From: Nitrospira sp.
Lineage (GTDB): Bacteria > Nitrospirota > Nitrospiria > Nitrospirales > Nitrospiraceae
Length of the DNA stretch: 64,000 nucleotides
NCBI GenBank assembly: GCA_015709715.1
Contig: CP054184.1
Location: 3,519,001-3,583,000 of the forward strand
Direction of reading: 5' to 3'
Below the pieces are notes generated by a model. The model saw only the letters and a list, made by a program, of their open reading frames with translations, did not search any database and was not told the origin of the DNA. Position 1 is the stretch's first letter; every line of letters begins with the position of its first letter. A program made the translations under genes and the position numbers. Positions 53,280-62,373 of this stretch are shown piece after piece.

Positions 53280-53987
53280 ATGTTCGACTCTCAGACCCTG
53301 ACCATGCTTGGGCTCGGTTTCGTGCTGGGGCTGCGCCATGCCCTGGACGCCGACCATCTGGCCGCCCTGTCGACGGTCCTTGCCGAGCGTCCGTCGGTGC
53401 ACGCGTCGACTTCCGTCGGGTTCTTCTGGGGCCTTGGCCATACGCTTATGCTTCTCTGTGTCGGTACGGTGCTTTTGGCGCTGAACCTGACCATTCCGAA
53501 CTCGCTCGCCACAGCCTTCGAGTTTGCCGTGGGGATCATGTTGGTGGCGCTCGGGCTTTCACTGGGTCGCCGGATCTACCGGGAACAGTGGCACCTGCAT
53601 CAGCATGAGCACGATGGCCGCGCGCACGTGCACCTCCATAGCCATCACCTGCAGCACGACCATGCCCATCGCCATTGGTTTCACGGTTCGATGCGTCCAT
53701 TGTTGATCGGCATGGCCCACGGTCTCGCCGGTTCCGCGGCGCTCATGTTGATGCTGTTGTCCACGGTGACGGGACTGGGGCAGGGCATCGGGTATATCGC
53801 CGTGTTCGGAGCTGGGTCGATTCTCGGCATGGTGGTGATGGGTGCGGTCTTGAGTCTGCCGGTCGTCTGTTCTCTGGCGGTCGGGCCACATGCCTACCGA
53901 ATCGTGCAGGGTGTGGCCTGCCTGGCGAGCATCGGGCTGGGAGTGGTGATGATGGTGCGGATCGGCTGGGGCGGCGGGTGGACCTAG
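53280..53987 (+). CDS. Nickel/cobalt (NicO/NiCoT-like) transporter with His-rich loop
   Basis: A 235-residue membrane protein with about six transmembrane helices. Helix 2 carries LRHALDADHLAAL, the HX4DH signature of nickel/cobalt transporters. A cytoplasmic or periplasmic loop in the middle (about residues 104-138) is packed with histidines (HLHQHEHDGRAHVHLHSHH and more), likely metal-binding. The UreH/RcnA/sulfite-exporter-like family shares the fold, so import or export cannot be decided. It begins 7 bases after the moaA stop, so it is probably co-transcribed with the moa genes, an unusual partner. Confidence 0.85.
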   Translation: MFDSQTLTMLGLGFVLGLRHALDADHLAALSTVLAERPSVHASTSVGFFWGLGHTLMLLCVGTVLLALNLTIPNSLATAFEFAVGIMLVALGLSLGRRIYREQWHLHQHEHDGRAHVHLHSHHLQHDHAHRHWFHGSMRPLLIGMAHGLAGSAALMLMLLSTVTGLGQGIGYIAVFGAGSILGMVVMGAVLSLPVVCSLAVGPHAYRIVQGVACLASIGLGVVMMVRIGWGGGWT

Positions 53988-54172
53988 ATCTGGAGCGCCG
54001 GCATCGGTCGTTTCACCTGCAGGGCGTGACTGCGATCGGTTCGTGGGGCTGCCGTCAAATCTGTGTGCGCTGTTCGAAGTTGTGTGCTATCCTGCCGCGC
54101 AGTGCAGCCGCCGAACGAACCAGCATGTGGGGAAACGCGTAGGCCGGATGGCATTCACATAAGGCCCGAGCG

Positions 54173-54961
54173 ATGAAGGTTCGGGTCTTGGGATGTCACG
54201 GCTCGGCGCAGCTGGTGGAAGGGGAGTGCGGCCCCGTGCCCTGTGGGACCTGCGGCTTCCTGGTGAACGACAGTGTGGTGGTGGATGCCGGGACGATCGG
54301 GTCGCGGTTGTATCTCGACGAACAGCGGCGCATCCGGGTCGTCCTGCTGACACACCTGCATTTCGACCACCTTCGTGAGTTGCCCACGCTGGCGGATAAT
54401 TTGGTCGGTGAGACGGATGCCCCGGTCATCATCGCCTCCATTCCCGAGGTGCTTGAGGGGTTACGGAAACATGTATTCAACGGCGCGGTGTATCCCGACT
54501 TTTTTCGTCTCCCCGCGCCGGACCGACCGGTGTTGACCATGCATGCCCTTCAGCCTGGCCGGGAGGATCGGTTGGCGGACTTGGGTGTGACGCCGATTCG
54601 CGTGAACCATGTCGTGCCGACTGTGGGCTTTCTCCTCCGTGATGGTCATCGGACGCTGTTGTACAGCGGAGATACCTATGTCACCGACGAATTGTGGCGG
54701 GTGGCCAAGGTGGAGGCGGGCCTCGCGGCGGCTTTTATTGAAACATCGTTCCCTAACGAGTTGGATGACCTGGCCAGGGCGGCCAAACATTTGACCCCGC
54801 AGTTGTTGGCCGGGGAGTTGGCCAAATTGGACCGGCCGCAGGTGCCGGTCTACGCCTACCACTTGAAACCGCGGTTTCGCGAGCGTATCGGCCAGGAACT
54901 CAAGGATCTGGGCATCGAGGGGTTGTCCGTGCTGGAAGAGGGCCAGACCCTCCTACTATAG
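54173..54961 (+). CDS. Metallo-beta-lactamase-fold hydrolase (class II cyclic nucleotide phosphodiesterase-like)
   Basis: A 262-residue MBL-fold protein. Metal ligands lie in LLTHLHFDHLRELP (HxHxDH), the His of RVNHVVPTVGF, the Asp of LLYSGDTYVTDEL and the late His of VYAYHLKPRF. The N-terminus MKVRVLGCHGS and the GFLVNDSVVVDAGT block resemble class II cAMP phosphodiesterases and related esterases. The substrate is not determinable. It ends 10 bases before accD, probably in one transcript with accD-folC-lptD. Confidence 0.85.
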   Translation: MKVRVLGCHGSAQLVEGECGPVPCGTCGFLVNDSVVVDAGTIGSRLYLDEQRRIRVVLLTHLHFDHLRELPTLADNLVGETDAPVIIASIPEVLEGLRKHVFNGAVYPDFFRLPAPDRPVLTMHALQPGREDRLADLGVTPIRVNHVVPTVGFLLRDGHRTLLYSGDTYVTDELWRVAKVEAGLAAAFIETSFPNELDDLARAAKHLTPQLLAGELAKLDRPQVPVYAYHLKPRFRERIGQELKDLGIEGLSVLEEGQTLLL

Positions 54962-54971
54962 GTGAGCAGCG

Positions 54972-55808
54972 ATGGCGTGGTTTAAAAAAGGAAAGACCCA
55001 AGAGCCGGAGCCTCCGAAGCGATCCAAGGCGACGGAGGGGATGTGGTTGAAGTGCAACCACTGCCGGGAGATCGTGTACCGGAAGGAAGTGGATCGCAAT
55101 AACAAGGTCTGTCCGAAGTGCGAATACCACTTCCCGATCTCGGTCCTCGAGCGGATCAATCTGCTGGTCGATCTGGGCACGTTCAAGGAGTGGGACGCCG
55201 AACTGGAGCCGCAAGATCCCTTGTCCTTCCAGGATACGCGTTCCTACAAGGACCGCATCAAGTCCCAGCAGGAGAAGACCGGCCGCAAAGACGCCATGGT
55301 CATTGGCCAGGGGGCTATCAACGGGCGCAAGGTGGCGCTCTGCGTCTTTGACTTCGGGTTTATGGGTGGCAGCATGGGGTCGGTGGTGGGTGAGAAAATT
55401 TGCCGCGCCGTCGATCGCGCGCTCGACGCGCGGCTGCCCCTCATTCTCGTGACGGCGTCGGGTGGGGCCCGCATGCAGGAAGGTATCCTCTCGCTCATGC
55501 AGATGGCCAAGACCTCCGCGGCGGTGGCCAAGTTGGGCGAGGCCAAACTGCCGTTCATCTCGATCCTGGCCGATCCGACATTCGGGGGCGTGACGGCCAG
55601 CATTGCGATGCTGGGCGACGTGATCATCGCGGAGCCGAAGGCCCTGATCGGCTTTGCCGGTCCACGAGTCATCGAGCAAACGATCAAACAACAACTACCC
55701 GACCAGTTTCAGCGTGCGGAATTTCTGCTCGACCATGGGATGATCGACATGATCGTCGAGCGCAAGCAGTTGAAAGAGGCAGTCAGCACGCTGGTCGGCC
55801 ACTTCTAG
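54972..55808 (+). CDS. accD: Acetyl-CoA carboxylase carboxyltransferase subunit beta
   Basis: A 278-residue AccD. The N-terminal zinc finger reads [15 protein letters not shown] and [10 protein letters not shown] (two CxxC pairs). The carboxyltransferase core has [36 protein letters not shown] and [15 protein letters not shown]. With AccA it transfers carboxyl from biotin to acetyl-CoA, giving malonyl-CoA for fatty acid synthesis. The accD-folC order is common in bacteria. An inverted repeat follows the stop. Confidence 0.96.
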   Translation: MAWFKKGKTQEPEPPKRSKATEGMWLKCNHCREIVYRKEVDRNNKVCPKCEYHFPISVLERINLLVDLGTFKEWDAELEPQDPLSFQDTRSYKDRIKSQQEKTGRKDAMVIGQGAINGRKVALCVFDFGFMGGSMGSVVGEKICRAVDRALDARLPLILVTASGGARMQEGILSLMQMAKTSAAVAKLGEAKLPFISILADPTFGGVTASIAMLGDVIIAEPKALIGFAGPRVIEQTIKQQLPDQFQRAEFLLDHGMIDMIVERKQLKEAVSTLVGHF

Positions 55809-55809
55809 C

Positions 55810-55840
55810 CGCCGGCGGGTCCGCGAGCAGCCCGCCGGCG
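55810..55840 (+). terminator. GC-rich hairpin between accD and folC
   Basis: CGCCGGCGGG (55810-55819) and CCCGCCGGCG (55831-55840) form a 10-bp stem directly after the accD stop. With no U-tract, it may attenuate transcription or stabilise the accD mRNA end rather than terminate. Confidence 0.45.
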
Positions 55841-55862
55841 TCAACCACACGGCACAGATTCC

Positions 55863-57158
55863 ATGACCTATTCCGAGACGGTGGCGTTTCTCTATGGCTT
55901 GCAGCTGCATGGCGTGAAGTTGGGGCTGGAGACGATTCGCGCCTTGCTCACGCGCGTGGGTGAGCCCCATCGTCGGTATCCGGTGATCCACATCGGCGGG
56001 ACGAACGGCAAGGGGTCGACCGCGGCCTTGACGGCGTCCGTGCTGCAGGCCGCCGACTACCGGGTTGGACTCTACACCTCGCCGCATCTGATCGACTTTC
56101 GCGAACGGATTCGTGTCGGCGGCGCCATGATTCCCGAGGCTCGTGTCAGCGCCATCGTGGAGGCCTTGCGCGCAGCCTCGGCTCCTGATTTGGCCCCGAC
56201 CTTCTTCGAGTTCACCACGGCGTTGGCGTTCCTCTACTTTGCGGAAGAGCAGGTCGATGTGGCGGTCTTGGAGGTCGGGTTAGGCGGGCGGTTCGATGCG
56301 ACCAATGTCGTCGAGCCCCTGGCGACCGCGATCACCACGATCGGTTTGGATCACGAGGCGTACCTTGGCTCCACGTTCGAGGCCATCGCCTTTGAAAAGG
56401 CCGGAATCATGAAACCGGCAATCCCGGTTGTGATCGGCCGCATTGGGGGCCCCGCTCGCCAGGTCATTGAGGCGGAGGCGTCGGCCCGTCGCGCCCCCCT
56501 GGTTGCGTTGGACCGTGACTTCCGCTACCAGGGCCGATCGACGACGGATTGTGCGTATCTCGGTATGGCCCATCGATATGAGCACCTGTCCTGTCCGTTG
56601 CGGGGGCGGTTTCAACTCGACAATCTGGCCTGCGCCCTGGCCTTGATCGAACTGGTTGGTGATCGAGAACTGGTGGTGTCTGAGCATGCCGTGCGCCAGG
56701 GGGTACGGCAGGTGGCTTGGGAGGGTCGGCTGGAGGTCGTGGGCGAGGCCTCGACGATCTTGCTCGATGGTGCCCACAACCCGGCCGCTTCGGCGGTGCT
56801 TGCTGACTATCTGGCCGAATATCGGCAGGCGAGGCCTGGCATAAGGGTCTGCCTGGTATTCGGCATGATGCGTGACAAACATCCGCGCGAGTTCTTGGCT
56901 CCGCTGCTGCCGCTCGTCGATCGGATCATTTTGACCCAGGCGGACCTGCCGCGCGCCATATCCGGTTCTGAGCTGCATGCGCTGCTTCGTGAGTATTGTC
57001 CCACTGCTCAGGTGGCGGCAACGCCGGCGGATGCCTGCGTCCTGGCCAAGCGTTGGGCAGGACCATCCGATCTCATTTGTGTCACCGGGTCTCTGATGCT
57101 GGTCGGCGACATCAAGGCCCATCTCCGAGGGTGCTCCCTCTCACCAGTTCGTGGTTGA
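55863..57158 (+). CDS. folC: Dihydrofolate synthase/folylpolyglutamate synthase
   Basis: A 431-residue Mur-ligase family enzyme that adds glutamate to dihydropteroate and folates. The P-loop is VIHIGGTNGKGSTAALTAS, followed by YTSPHLIDFRERIRV, FEFTTALAFLYFAEEQVDVAV (FEFTTALAFLYF, then EEQVDVAV), EVGLGGRFDATN and the C-terminal domain LLDGAHNPAA. All expected motifs are intact. Its last codons overlap the candidate GTG start of lptD. Confidence 0.95.
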   Translation: MTYSETVAFLYGLQLHGVKLGLETIRALLTRVGEPHRRYPVIHIGGTNGKGSTAALTASVLQAADYRVGLYTSPHLIDFRERIRVGGAMIPEARVSAIVEALRAASAPDLAPTFFEFTTALAFLYFAEEQVDVAVLEVGLGGRFDATNVVEPLATAITTIGLDHEAYLGSTFEAIAFEKAGIMKPAIPVVIGRIGGPARQVIEAEASARRAPLVALDRDFRYQGRSTTDCAYLGMAHRYEHLSCPLRGRFQLDNLACALALIELVGDRELVVSEHAVRQGVRQVAWEGRLEVVGEASTILLDGAHNPAASAVLADYLAEYRQARPGIRVCLVFGMMRDKHPREFLAPLLPLVDRIILTQADLPRAISGSELHALLREYCPTAQVAATPADACVLAKRWAGPSDLICVTGSLMLVGDIKAHLRGCSLSPVRG

Positions 57159-59643
57159 GATGGGGCCGGACCGCAACTCGGCGACAGGGCGACGGTGGGT
57201 GATTAGTCGGTACCGGGTCGCCTGCCTTCTGACTCTCCTGTGGGTTCTTGTCCTCCCTCACGGCTCTGCCTGGGCCCAATCCACGGTGACGGCCCCGTCG
57301 CCGACCAATCAACGGCTCCATGTGACGGCCGAACGCATCGATCATCTTCAAGAACAAGACGTCTATGAGGCGGATGGGTCGGTCGTCGTGACGCAAGGTC
57401 CTTTTCGGTTGACGGCGGACCATGTGACGATCAAAACCTTGCCGGGCACCCTGGTCGCCACGGGCCATGTGCACCTGACGGACCCCAATTCCGATTTGAA
57501 GTCGGAACGGCTGGAGTTAAACGTGAATACGGAGGCGGGGGTCGTCACCCACGGGTCGATGTACATCAGACCCAGCAATTCGTTTTTCACGGGGCGCGTG
57601 ATCCGACGGTTGTCCGAAGATCACTACCGCATCAAAGAGGGCACGTTCACCAACTGCGATGCGAAGGACGGCGAAATTCCCGCCTGGCGCTTCAAATTCG
57701 ACGATCTGGATGTGAATACCGGTGAGAGTATTGCGATGAAAGGAGCGTGGCTCTGCATGCGCGATACGCCGATCATTCCCGTGCCGACCCTGACCTATCC
57801 GCTCAGCCATCGACGTAGCGGCTTTCTGATCCCGACGCCGGGATACGACAATCGGTTCGGGTTGCATTATCAGCAGGGGTATTTCTGGGCAATCAATCCC
57901 AGCCAGGACATGACCATCTCGCCGTCTTACTATTCGAACCTCGGGTACGGCAGCGACCTGCTATATCGTTATTACCTGGATCGACGGTCGCGAGGTCAAT
58001 GGTTCGCGAGCTTCCTGCAACAAACCCAGCTGCCCAATGTGTCGGGAGTGGATCAAACCGCCTCCGATGAACGGCGGTTGCGGGGGATGATTACCGGCCA
58101 GCACGTGCAGCAGGTTACGGAGACGCTCCTGGTCCGCGGCCAGGCGTCGTTTGTGTCGGATCGGCAGTACTTGCAACAACTCAGCAATTCGGGCGCGCAG
58201 CGAGCCTCGCCCAGCGGCGAATCGACATTACTGGCCACCCAGCGTCTTCCCTACGGCAGCGCCTACTTCCTCGGGCAATATCTCCAGCCGCTCAATTTCG
58301 GCGGCCCCGATACGTTCCAGCGGCTGCCCGAGGTCGGGTATGTGTTGCCGAATACTGCGCCGTTCGGCATGCCGTTCCTGTTGAACCTCGACAGCAACTT
58401 CGTGAACTTTTATCGCGAACGGGGCTTTGCTGTGAACCGGATGGATGTGATGCCGGGCATTACCACCGATGTCATCGATGTCGGGCATGTGGTCGGCCTG
58501 ACCCCGCATTTCAAATTCAAGGAGGTGTACTACACGCGCGGCATAGAAGAAGCGAGTCCCCTGCATCGAGAGACCTTCTGGGCTGCGGTGGATGCGACGT
58601 CGAGGTTGAGCCGTCGCTTCTCCGGAAGCGATGGCGGCAGCTTCCTCCATACCATCGAACCCAGCGTGATGTACGAATACGTACCGGGCAGCGACCAATC
58701 GAAAATCGCCCAGATCGACCAAGTCGACGACATTCCGAAGAAGAACCTCCTGACCTATGCTCTTCGCACGCGGTTGCTCGAGCACCAGATCAACGGGCAG
58801 AGCTTCAACTGGCTCGATCTTACCCTGGCGCAGAGTTACCATGTCGGTGCGGTTCAGACTCGTGCACGCGAATTCACCCCCGGTGTGCTGCCGTTCCTGG
58901 GTTCCTTGACACAGCCGCTGCAACCGGCGACGGTGGAGGTTCAGGGGCGTAAGATGTCGGACCTCTGGATGCGGGCGGTGATCGGGAATACGGCGCCGGA
59001 GTTTTTTCGGCCGCCTCGTCTCGACAATACACTGGGGCAAAACGTGGCCGGCGGGCAGATCCTGCCCCCGACGAATTCCTATTTGACGGTGGATGCCTTT
59101 CTGGATCCTTACCGAGGAACCTTCAGTCAGTGGAACACCGACCTTCGCGTGCAGCAGTCCAACTATTGGTATGTCGAGGTCGGTCAGCGGTACAGCCGGG
59201 ATGGGAACCGTGTGCGACGAGGTGATATTTGGAATCCGATCTCGTTCAACGAAGTGTATGCGCCGACGGATGAGATCCAGTTCGTGACGGCCGGCGGCGG
59301 ATTCCGCACACCCTGGGGCTGGACGGTGGGTGCGAAGGGTTATTACGATGTGAAGGGCGGCCGCAGTCCGGAGTATGATGTGGTGGCCCTCTATCAAAAC
59401 CCCTGTAAGTGCTGGTCGCTGGGGTTGTATTACCTGCAGTTCCCGGATCGGCAAAGTTACTCCTTTATGTTGAGTATGACGGGCATCGGCTGGACCGAGA
59501 ACTTCGGCACGATCGTGGCCAGAACGATCTTAGGGCCGTTGCTGGTCGGCGACCGTGGTTTGCCCTGGGCCGCTCCCGGTGGTCCCTATGGGCGTACCAC
59601 CAGCGGCCTGCCGGCTCAGGAAATGCCGATGGGACGGTACTGA
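57151..59643 (+). CDS. lptD: LPS-assembly protein LptD
   Basis: An outer-membrane beta barrel that inserts LPS into the outer leaflet. A signal peptide (about residues 20-43, ending GSAWA) is followed by an LptA-like OstA domain (about 50-180: DHVTIKTLPGTLVATGHVHL) and the LptD barrel (about 200-830: PTLTYPLSHRRSGFLIPT, YYSNLGYGSDLLYRYYLD, ending near PCKCWSLGLYYLQF). Cysteines in NCDAKDG and PCKCW could form the disulfides needed for barrel plug assembly. The start could be the GTG at 57151 (overlapping folC) or the ATG at 57160; neither has a strong ribosome-binding site. Confidence 0.92.
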   Translation: MVEMGPDRNSATGRRWVISRYRVACLLTLLWVLVLPHGSAWAQSTVTAPSPTNQRLHVTAERIDHLQEQDVYEADGSVVVTQGPFRLTADHVTIKTLPGTLVATGHVHLTDPNSDLKSERLELNVNTEAGVVTHGSMYIRPSNSFFTGRVIRRLSEDHYRIKEGTFTNCDAKDGEIPAWRFKFDDLDVNTGESIAMKGAWLCMRDTPIIPVPTLTYPLSHRRSGFLIPTPGYDNRFGLHYQQGYFWAINPSQDMTISPSYYSNLGYGSDLLYRYYLDRRSRGQWFASFLQQTQLPNVSGVDQTASDERRLRGMITGQHVQQVTETLLVRGQASFVSDRQYLQQLSNSGAQRASPSGESTLLATQRLPYGSAYFLGQYLQPLNFGGPDTFQRLPEVGYVLPNTAPFGMPFLLNLDSNFVNFYRERGFAVNRMDVMPGITTDVIDVGHVVGLTPHFKFKEVYYTRGIEEASPLHRETFWAAVDATSRLSRRFSGSDGGSFLHTIEPSVMYEYVPGSDQSKIAQIDQVDDIPKKNLLTYALRTRLLEHQINGQSFNWLDLTLAQSYHVGAVQTRAREFTPGVLPFLGSLTQPLQPATVEVQGRKMSDLWMRAVIGNTAPEFFRPPRLDNTLGQNVAGGQILPPTNSYLTVDAFLDPYRGTFSQWNTDLRVQQSNYWYVEVGQRYSRDGNRVRRGDIWNPISFNEVYAPTDEIQFVTAGGGFRTPWGWTVGAKGYYDVKGGRSPEYDVVALYQNPCKCWSLGLYYLQFPDRQSYSFMLSMTGIGWTENFGTIVARTILGPLLVGDRGLPWAAPGGPYGRTTSGLPAQEMPMGRY

Positions 59644-59667
59644 CTCGGTCGACTGGAGGCAGGACAG

Positions 59668-60234
59668 ATGACGCCATCAGAGGTGCGGCAGCCCAGAGGA
59701 TCATGGTGCCGGCTCGTGACGATGCACATGGTGCTGGTGGGCTGCTCGGTGATCCTGGGCATGGAACCATCGGAAGCGTGGGCGGTGGAGCGACTCTCTC
59801 ACCTGCAACGCGCGAAAGTGTTCCTTCAGGCCGGAGACTATCGGCAGGCGTTGGAAGCCTGTCAGGCTGAGGTGCGTGACAGGCCGTCGGCTCGTAGTTA
59901 TGTGTATCTCACCTACGTATACCATGCGGTGAACGGGTATCTGGAACAGTTGGCGGCCACCGATCAATGGGTGCGTGTCGAGCACCTGTACCTCAATCTC
60001 GCGACGGGGCGACCGGAGGATCTGGTCGATCCTCCCGATGTGTTGGCACGCATCGCCAAGGAACTGATCCAGCAGGCGGTCCAGCGGCAATCCGATGTCA
60101 CGGCCGCCATGGCGGCGCGCTTGGACGAAGCGGTGGTGCAGCGTCTGTGGGAGGAACAAACAGCGTGGCGGAAGGCGCGGGCGGCCGATTGGTGGGCCGG
60201 TGTTCCACTCGAATGGCACTGGGAGCGCCCGTGA
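59668..60234 (+). CDS. Exported TPR-like small protein, hypothetical
   Basis: A 188-residue protein with a signal-type hydrophobic segment (about residues 18-37, ending SEAWA) and at least one tetratricopeptide-like unit (HLQRAKVFLQAGDYRQALEA). The C-terminal third is helical with many Trp residues (LWEEQTAWRKARAADWWAGV). I do not recognise a specific family. GGAGG precedes the ATG at 59668. It is 24 bases after lptD and may assist envelope biogenesis, based on position only. Confidence 0.7.
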   Translation: MTPSEVRQPRGSWCRLVTMHMVLVGCSVILGMEPSEAWAVERLSHLQRAKVFLQAGDYRQALEACQAEVRDRPSARSYVYLTYVYHAVNGYLEQLAATDQWVRVEHLYLNLATGRPEDLVDPPDVLARIAKELIQQAVQRQSDVTAAMAARLDEAVVQRLWEEQTAWRKARAADWWAGVPLEWHWERP

Positions 60235-60235
60235 T

Positions 60236-60263
60236 TTGACTCTCCTCAAAACGCTGTTATAGG
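60236..60263 (+). promoter_or_regulatory. Putative promoter of trxA
   Basis: TTGACT (60236-60241), a 16-base spacer and TATAGG (60258-60263), about 40 bases upstream of the GTG start of trxA. The -35 box begins at the stop of the preceding gene. Confidence 0.5.
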
Positions 60264-60310
60264 ATGACAAGCTCAGCTTAAATCCGGATGTTGTCAGAAG
60301 GAGGCGCGTC

Positions 60311-60658
60311 GTGGCAGGTGATGCATTGAAAGTGACCGATACGACTTGGGACGAGGATGTCATGAAGTCGTCCGAGTTGGTGATGGTGGATTTTTGGGCC
60401 GTGTGGTGTGGACCGTGCCAGATGGTCGCCCCGATCGTCGATGAGTTGGCGAAGGAGTATGCGGGGAAATTGAAGGTCCGCAAACTCAATACCGACGAAA
60501 ATCCGGAGATTGCCGGACGATATCAAGTGATGAGCATTCCAACGATTTTGTTCTTCAAGAATGGGCAGGCCGTGGAGCGATTAGTGGGGGCGCGACCCAA
60601 GCGTCAGTTCAAGGAAACCATCGACCAGCTGTTGGCTCAACATTCGGGCTCCGCATAA
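60311..60658 (+). CDS. trxA: Thioredoxin
   Basis: A 115-residue thioredoxin with the redox motif WCGPC (DFWAVWCGPCQMVAPI) and the cis-Pro loop MSIPTILFFKNG. It reduces disulfides in ribonucleotide reductase and other cytoplasmic proteins. The GTG start at 60311 is preceded by AAGGAGG at good spacing. It lies 17 bases before recN, and the two may be co-transcribed. Confidence 0.95.
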   Translation: MAGDALKVTDTTWDEDVMKSSELVMVDFWAVWCGPCQMVAPIVDELAKEYAGKLKVRKLNTDENPEIAGRYQVMSIPTILFFKNGQAVERLVGARPKRQFKETIDQLLAQHSGSA

Positions 60659-60675
60659 CGCGAGACCGCAGCGGA

Positions 60676-62373
60676 ATGCTGACCGAGCTACGCATTGTCA
60701 ATTTCGGCGTAATCGAGCAGTTAACCGTTCAATTCGACTCCGGTTTCATCGTCTTTACCGGTGAAACCGGAGCCGGTAAGTCCCTCCTCATTGATGCCGT
60801 GACCTTGCTTGTCGGCGGGCGCGCTTCCAGCGATCACATCCGCGCCCAGGCCGAAGAAGCGGATCTCCAAGGGGCCTTTGTCCTCCCTCCCGGCCACGCG
60901 ATTCTCCGGCTGCTCGTGCAGAAGGGATTCGCCCGTTCCGGCGACCGAGACATCCTGGTACGGCGCGTCATCTCCAGAACCGGTCGAAATCGAACTTATC
61001 TCAACGGCAATCTCTGTCCGGTCCACGTGTTGGAAGAGTTGGGCGGTGCGTTGGTGGATGTGCATGGACAGCATGATCAACAATCCCTCTTGTCCTCGGC
61101 CGCACAACTGAGTGCGCTGGATTCTTTCGGCCGTTTGCAGCCTCTTCGCCGGGAGTATGAGACTGCGTACGACACCTGGCGCGAACGTACGGCCGAATAC
61201 GAGCGGCTGACCCTGCAGATCGCGCAGCGTCGCGAGCGGGAAGAGCTGTTACGCTTTCAGTTTCAAGAAATTTCGGAGGCGAGGGTTGAGGCAGGGGAAG
61301 AGGTGTGCCTAGAGCAGGAACGACCGCGATTGGTGCATAGTCAGCAGCTCGGTGATTTGGCGGAGCAGGTGCACGAGCTTCTGTATGGCGGGGAACAGGG
61401 GATCGTGGGCCAGCTGGCTGCGGCGCGCAAAGCGCTGGCGAAGATGCAGGCCATTGATGATACGACGGCAGAATGGACGAGGGCGTTGGATGAGGTTGCG
61501 GTACCGTTGCGCGAGGTGGCGGACCAAATCCGCCGCTACCGAGACCGCATCGACTCAAATCCGGCGCGTCTCGCGGAAATCGAACAGCGGCTCGATCGGC
61601 TGCACCGCCTGACGAAGAAATATGGGGGCTCGGTGGAGGCGCTGCTGTCGTTGCAGGACACGCTGCGTAGTCAATTGGCGCAATTGGATGGGGCGGACGC
61701 CTCACTAGAGGAATTGGACCGCTCGGTGGGGCGGGACTTGCGCCGGCTTCAGGAGCTCGGTGCGCAGCTGACGCGTCAACGACGGGAGGCCGCCAGGCAA
61801 TTGACGGGACAGGTGACAAAGGAATTGGGCGCATTGCGGATGGAGCGGACCCACTTTGACATAGAGGTCTCGCCCTTGTCCGACGGCACAGGTTTCGGGC
61901 CGGTCGGCCGGGATGTGGTGGCGTTCCTGTTTTCGGCAAATCCCGGCGAGCCGCTCAAACCGTTGTCACGGGTTGTTTCAGGAGGTGAGCTTTCTCGGGT
62001 CATGTTGGCGTTGAAGACTGTGCTGGCGGAGACTGATCAAGTACCGATTCTGATTTTCGACGAGGTCGATGCCGGCGTGGGCGGAGCCGTTGCGGAGGTG
62101 ATGGGGGCTCGTCTTCGCGAGCTCAGTCAACACCATCAGGTGTTGTGCGTGACCCACTTGCCACAGGTGGCATCTCAGGCCCATGTGCATTTCCTGGTGC
62201 GGAAACAGGTTCGCCAGAATCGGACCGTGACGGAGGCGCGCTTGTTGACGCCCCTCGAACGAGAGGAAGAGGTGGCGCGCATGCTGGCAGGTGTGACGGT
62301 GACGAAAAACGCGCGTGCGGCGGCCGCCGAGATGATCGGCAATGTGAAGGGCCAGCGGTCTCGGTCGAGTTAG
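60676..62373 (+). CDS. recN: DNA repair protein RecN
   Basis: A 565-residue SMC-like ATPase that acts early at DNA double-strand breaks. Walker A FTGETGAGKSLLIDAVTL is at about residue 30. A coiled coil covers about 165-370 with a central hinge. The signature motif is LSRVVSGGELSRVMLALK, Walker B is PILIFDEVDAGVGG and the H-loop is CVTHLPQVA. The length is normal. It is convergent with the response regulator gene, the two stops overlapping by 4 bases. Confidence 0.95.
   Translation: MLTELRIVNFGVIEQLTVQFDSGFIVFTGETGAGKSLLIDAVTLLVGGRASSDHIRAQAEEADLQGAFVLPPGHAILRLLVQKGFARSGDRDILVRRVISRTGRNRTYLNGNLCPVHVLEELGGALVDVHGQHDQQSLLSSAAQLSALDSFGRLQPLRREYETAYDTWRERTAEYERLTLQIAQRREREELLRFQFQEISEARVEAGEEVCLEQERPRLVHSQQLGDLAEQVHELLYGGEQGIVGQLAAARKALAKMQAIDDTTAEWTRALDEVAVPLREVADQIRRYRDRIDSNPARLAEIEQRLDRLHRLTKKYGGSVEALLSLQDTLRSQLAQLDGADASLEELDRSVGRDLRRLQELGAQLTRQRREAARQLTGQVTKELGALRMERTHFDIEVSPLSDGTGFGPVGRDVVAFLFSANPGEPLKPLSRVVSGGELSRVMLALKTVLAETDQVPILIFDEVDAGVGGAVAEVMGARLRELSQHHQVLCVTHLPQVASQAHVHFLVRKQVRQNRTVTEARLLTPLEREEEVARMLAGVTVTKNARAAAAEMIGNVKGQRSRSS

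Noticed and set aside
58228..59454. 408-codon leftward open frame
   Set aside because: Antisense to lptD; composition only.
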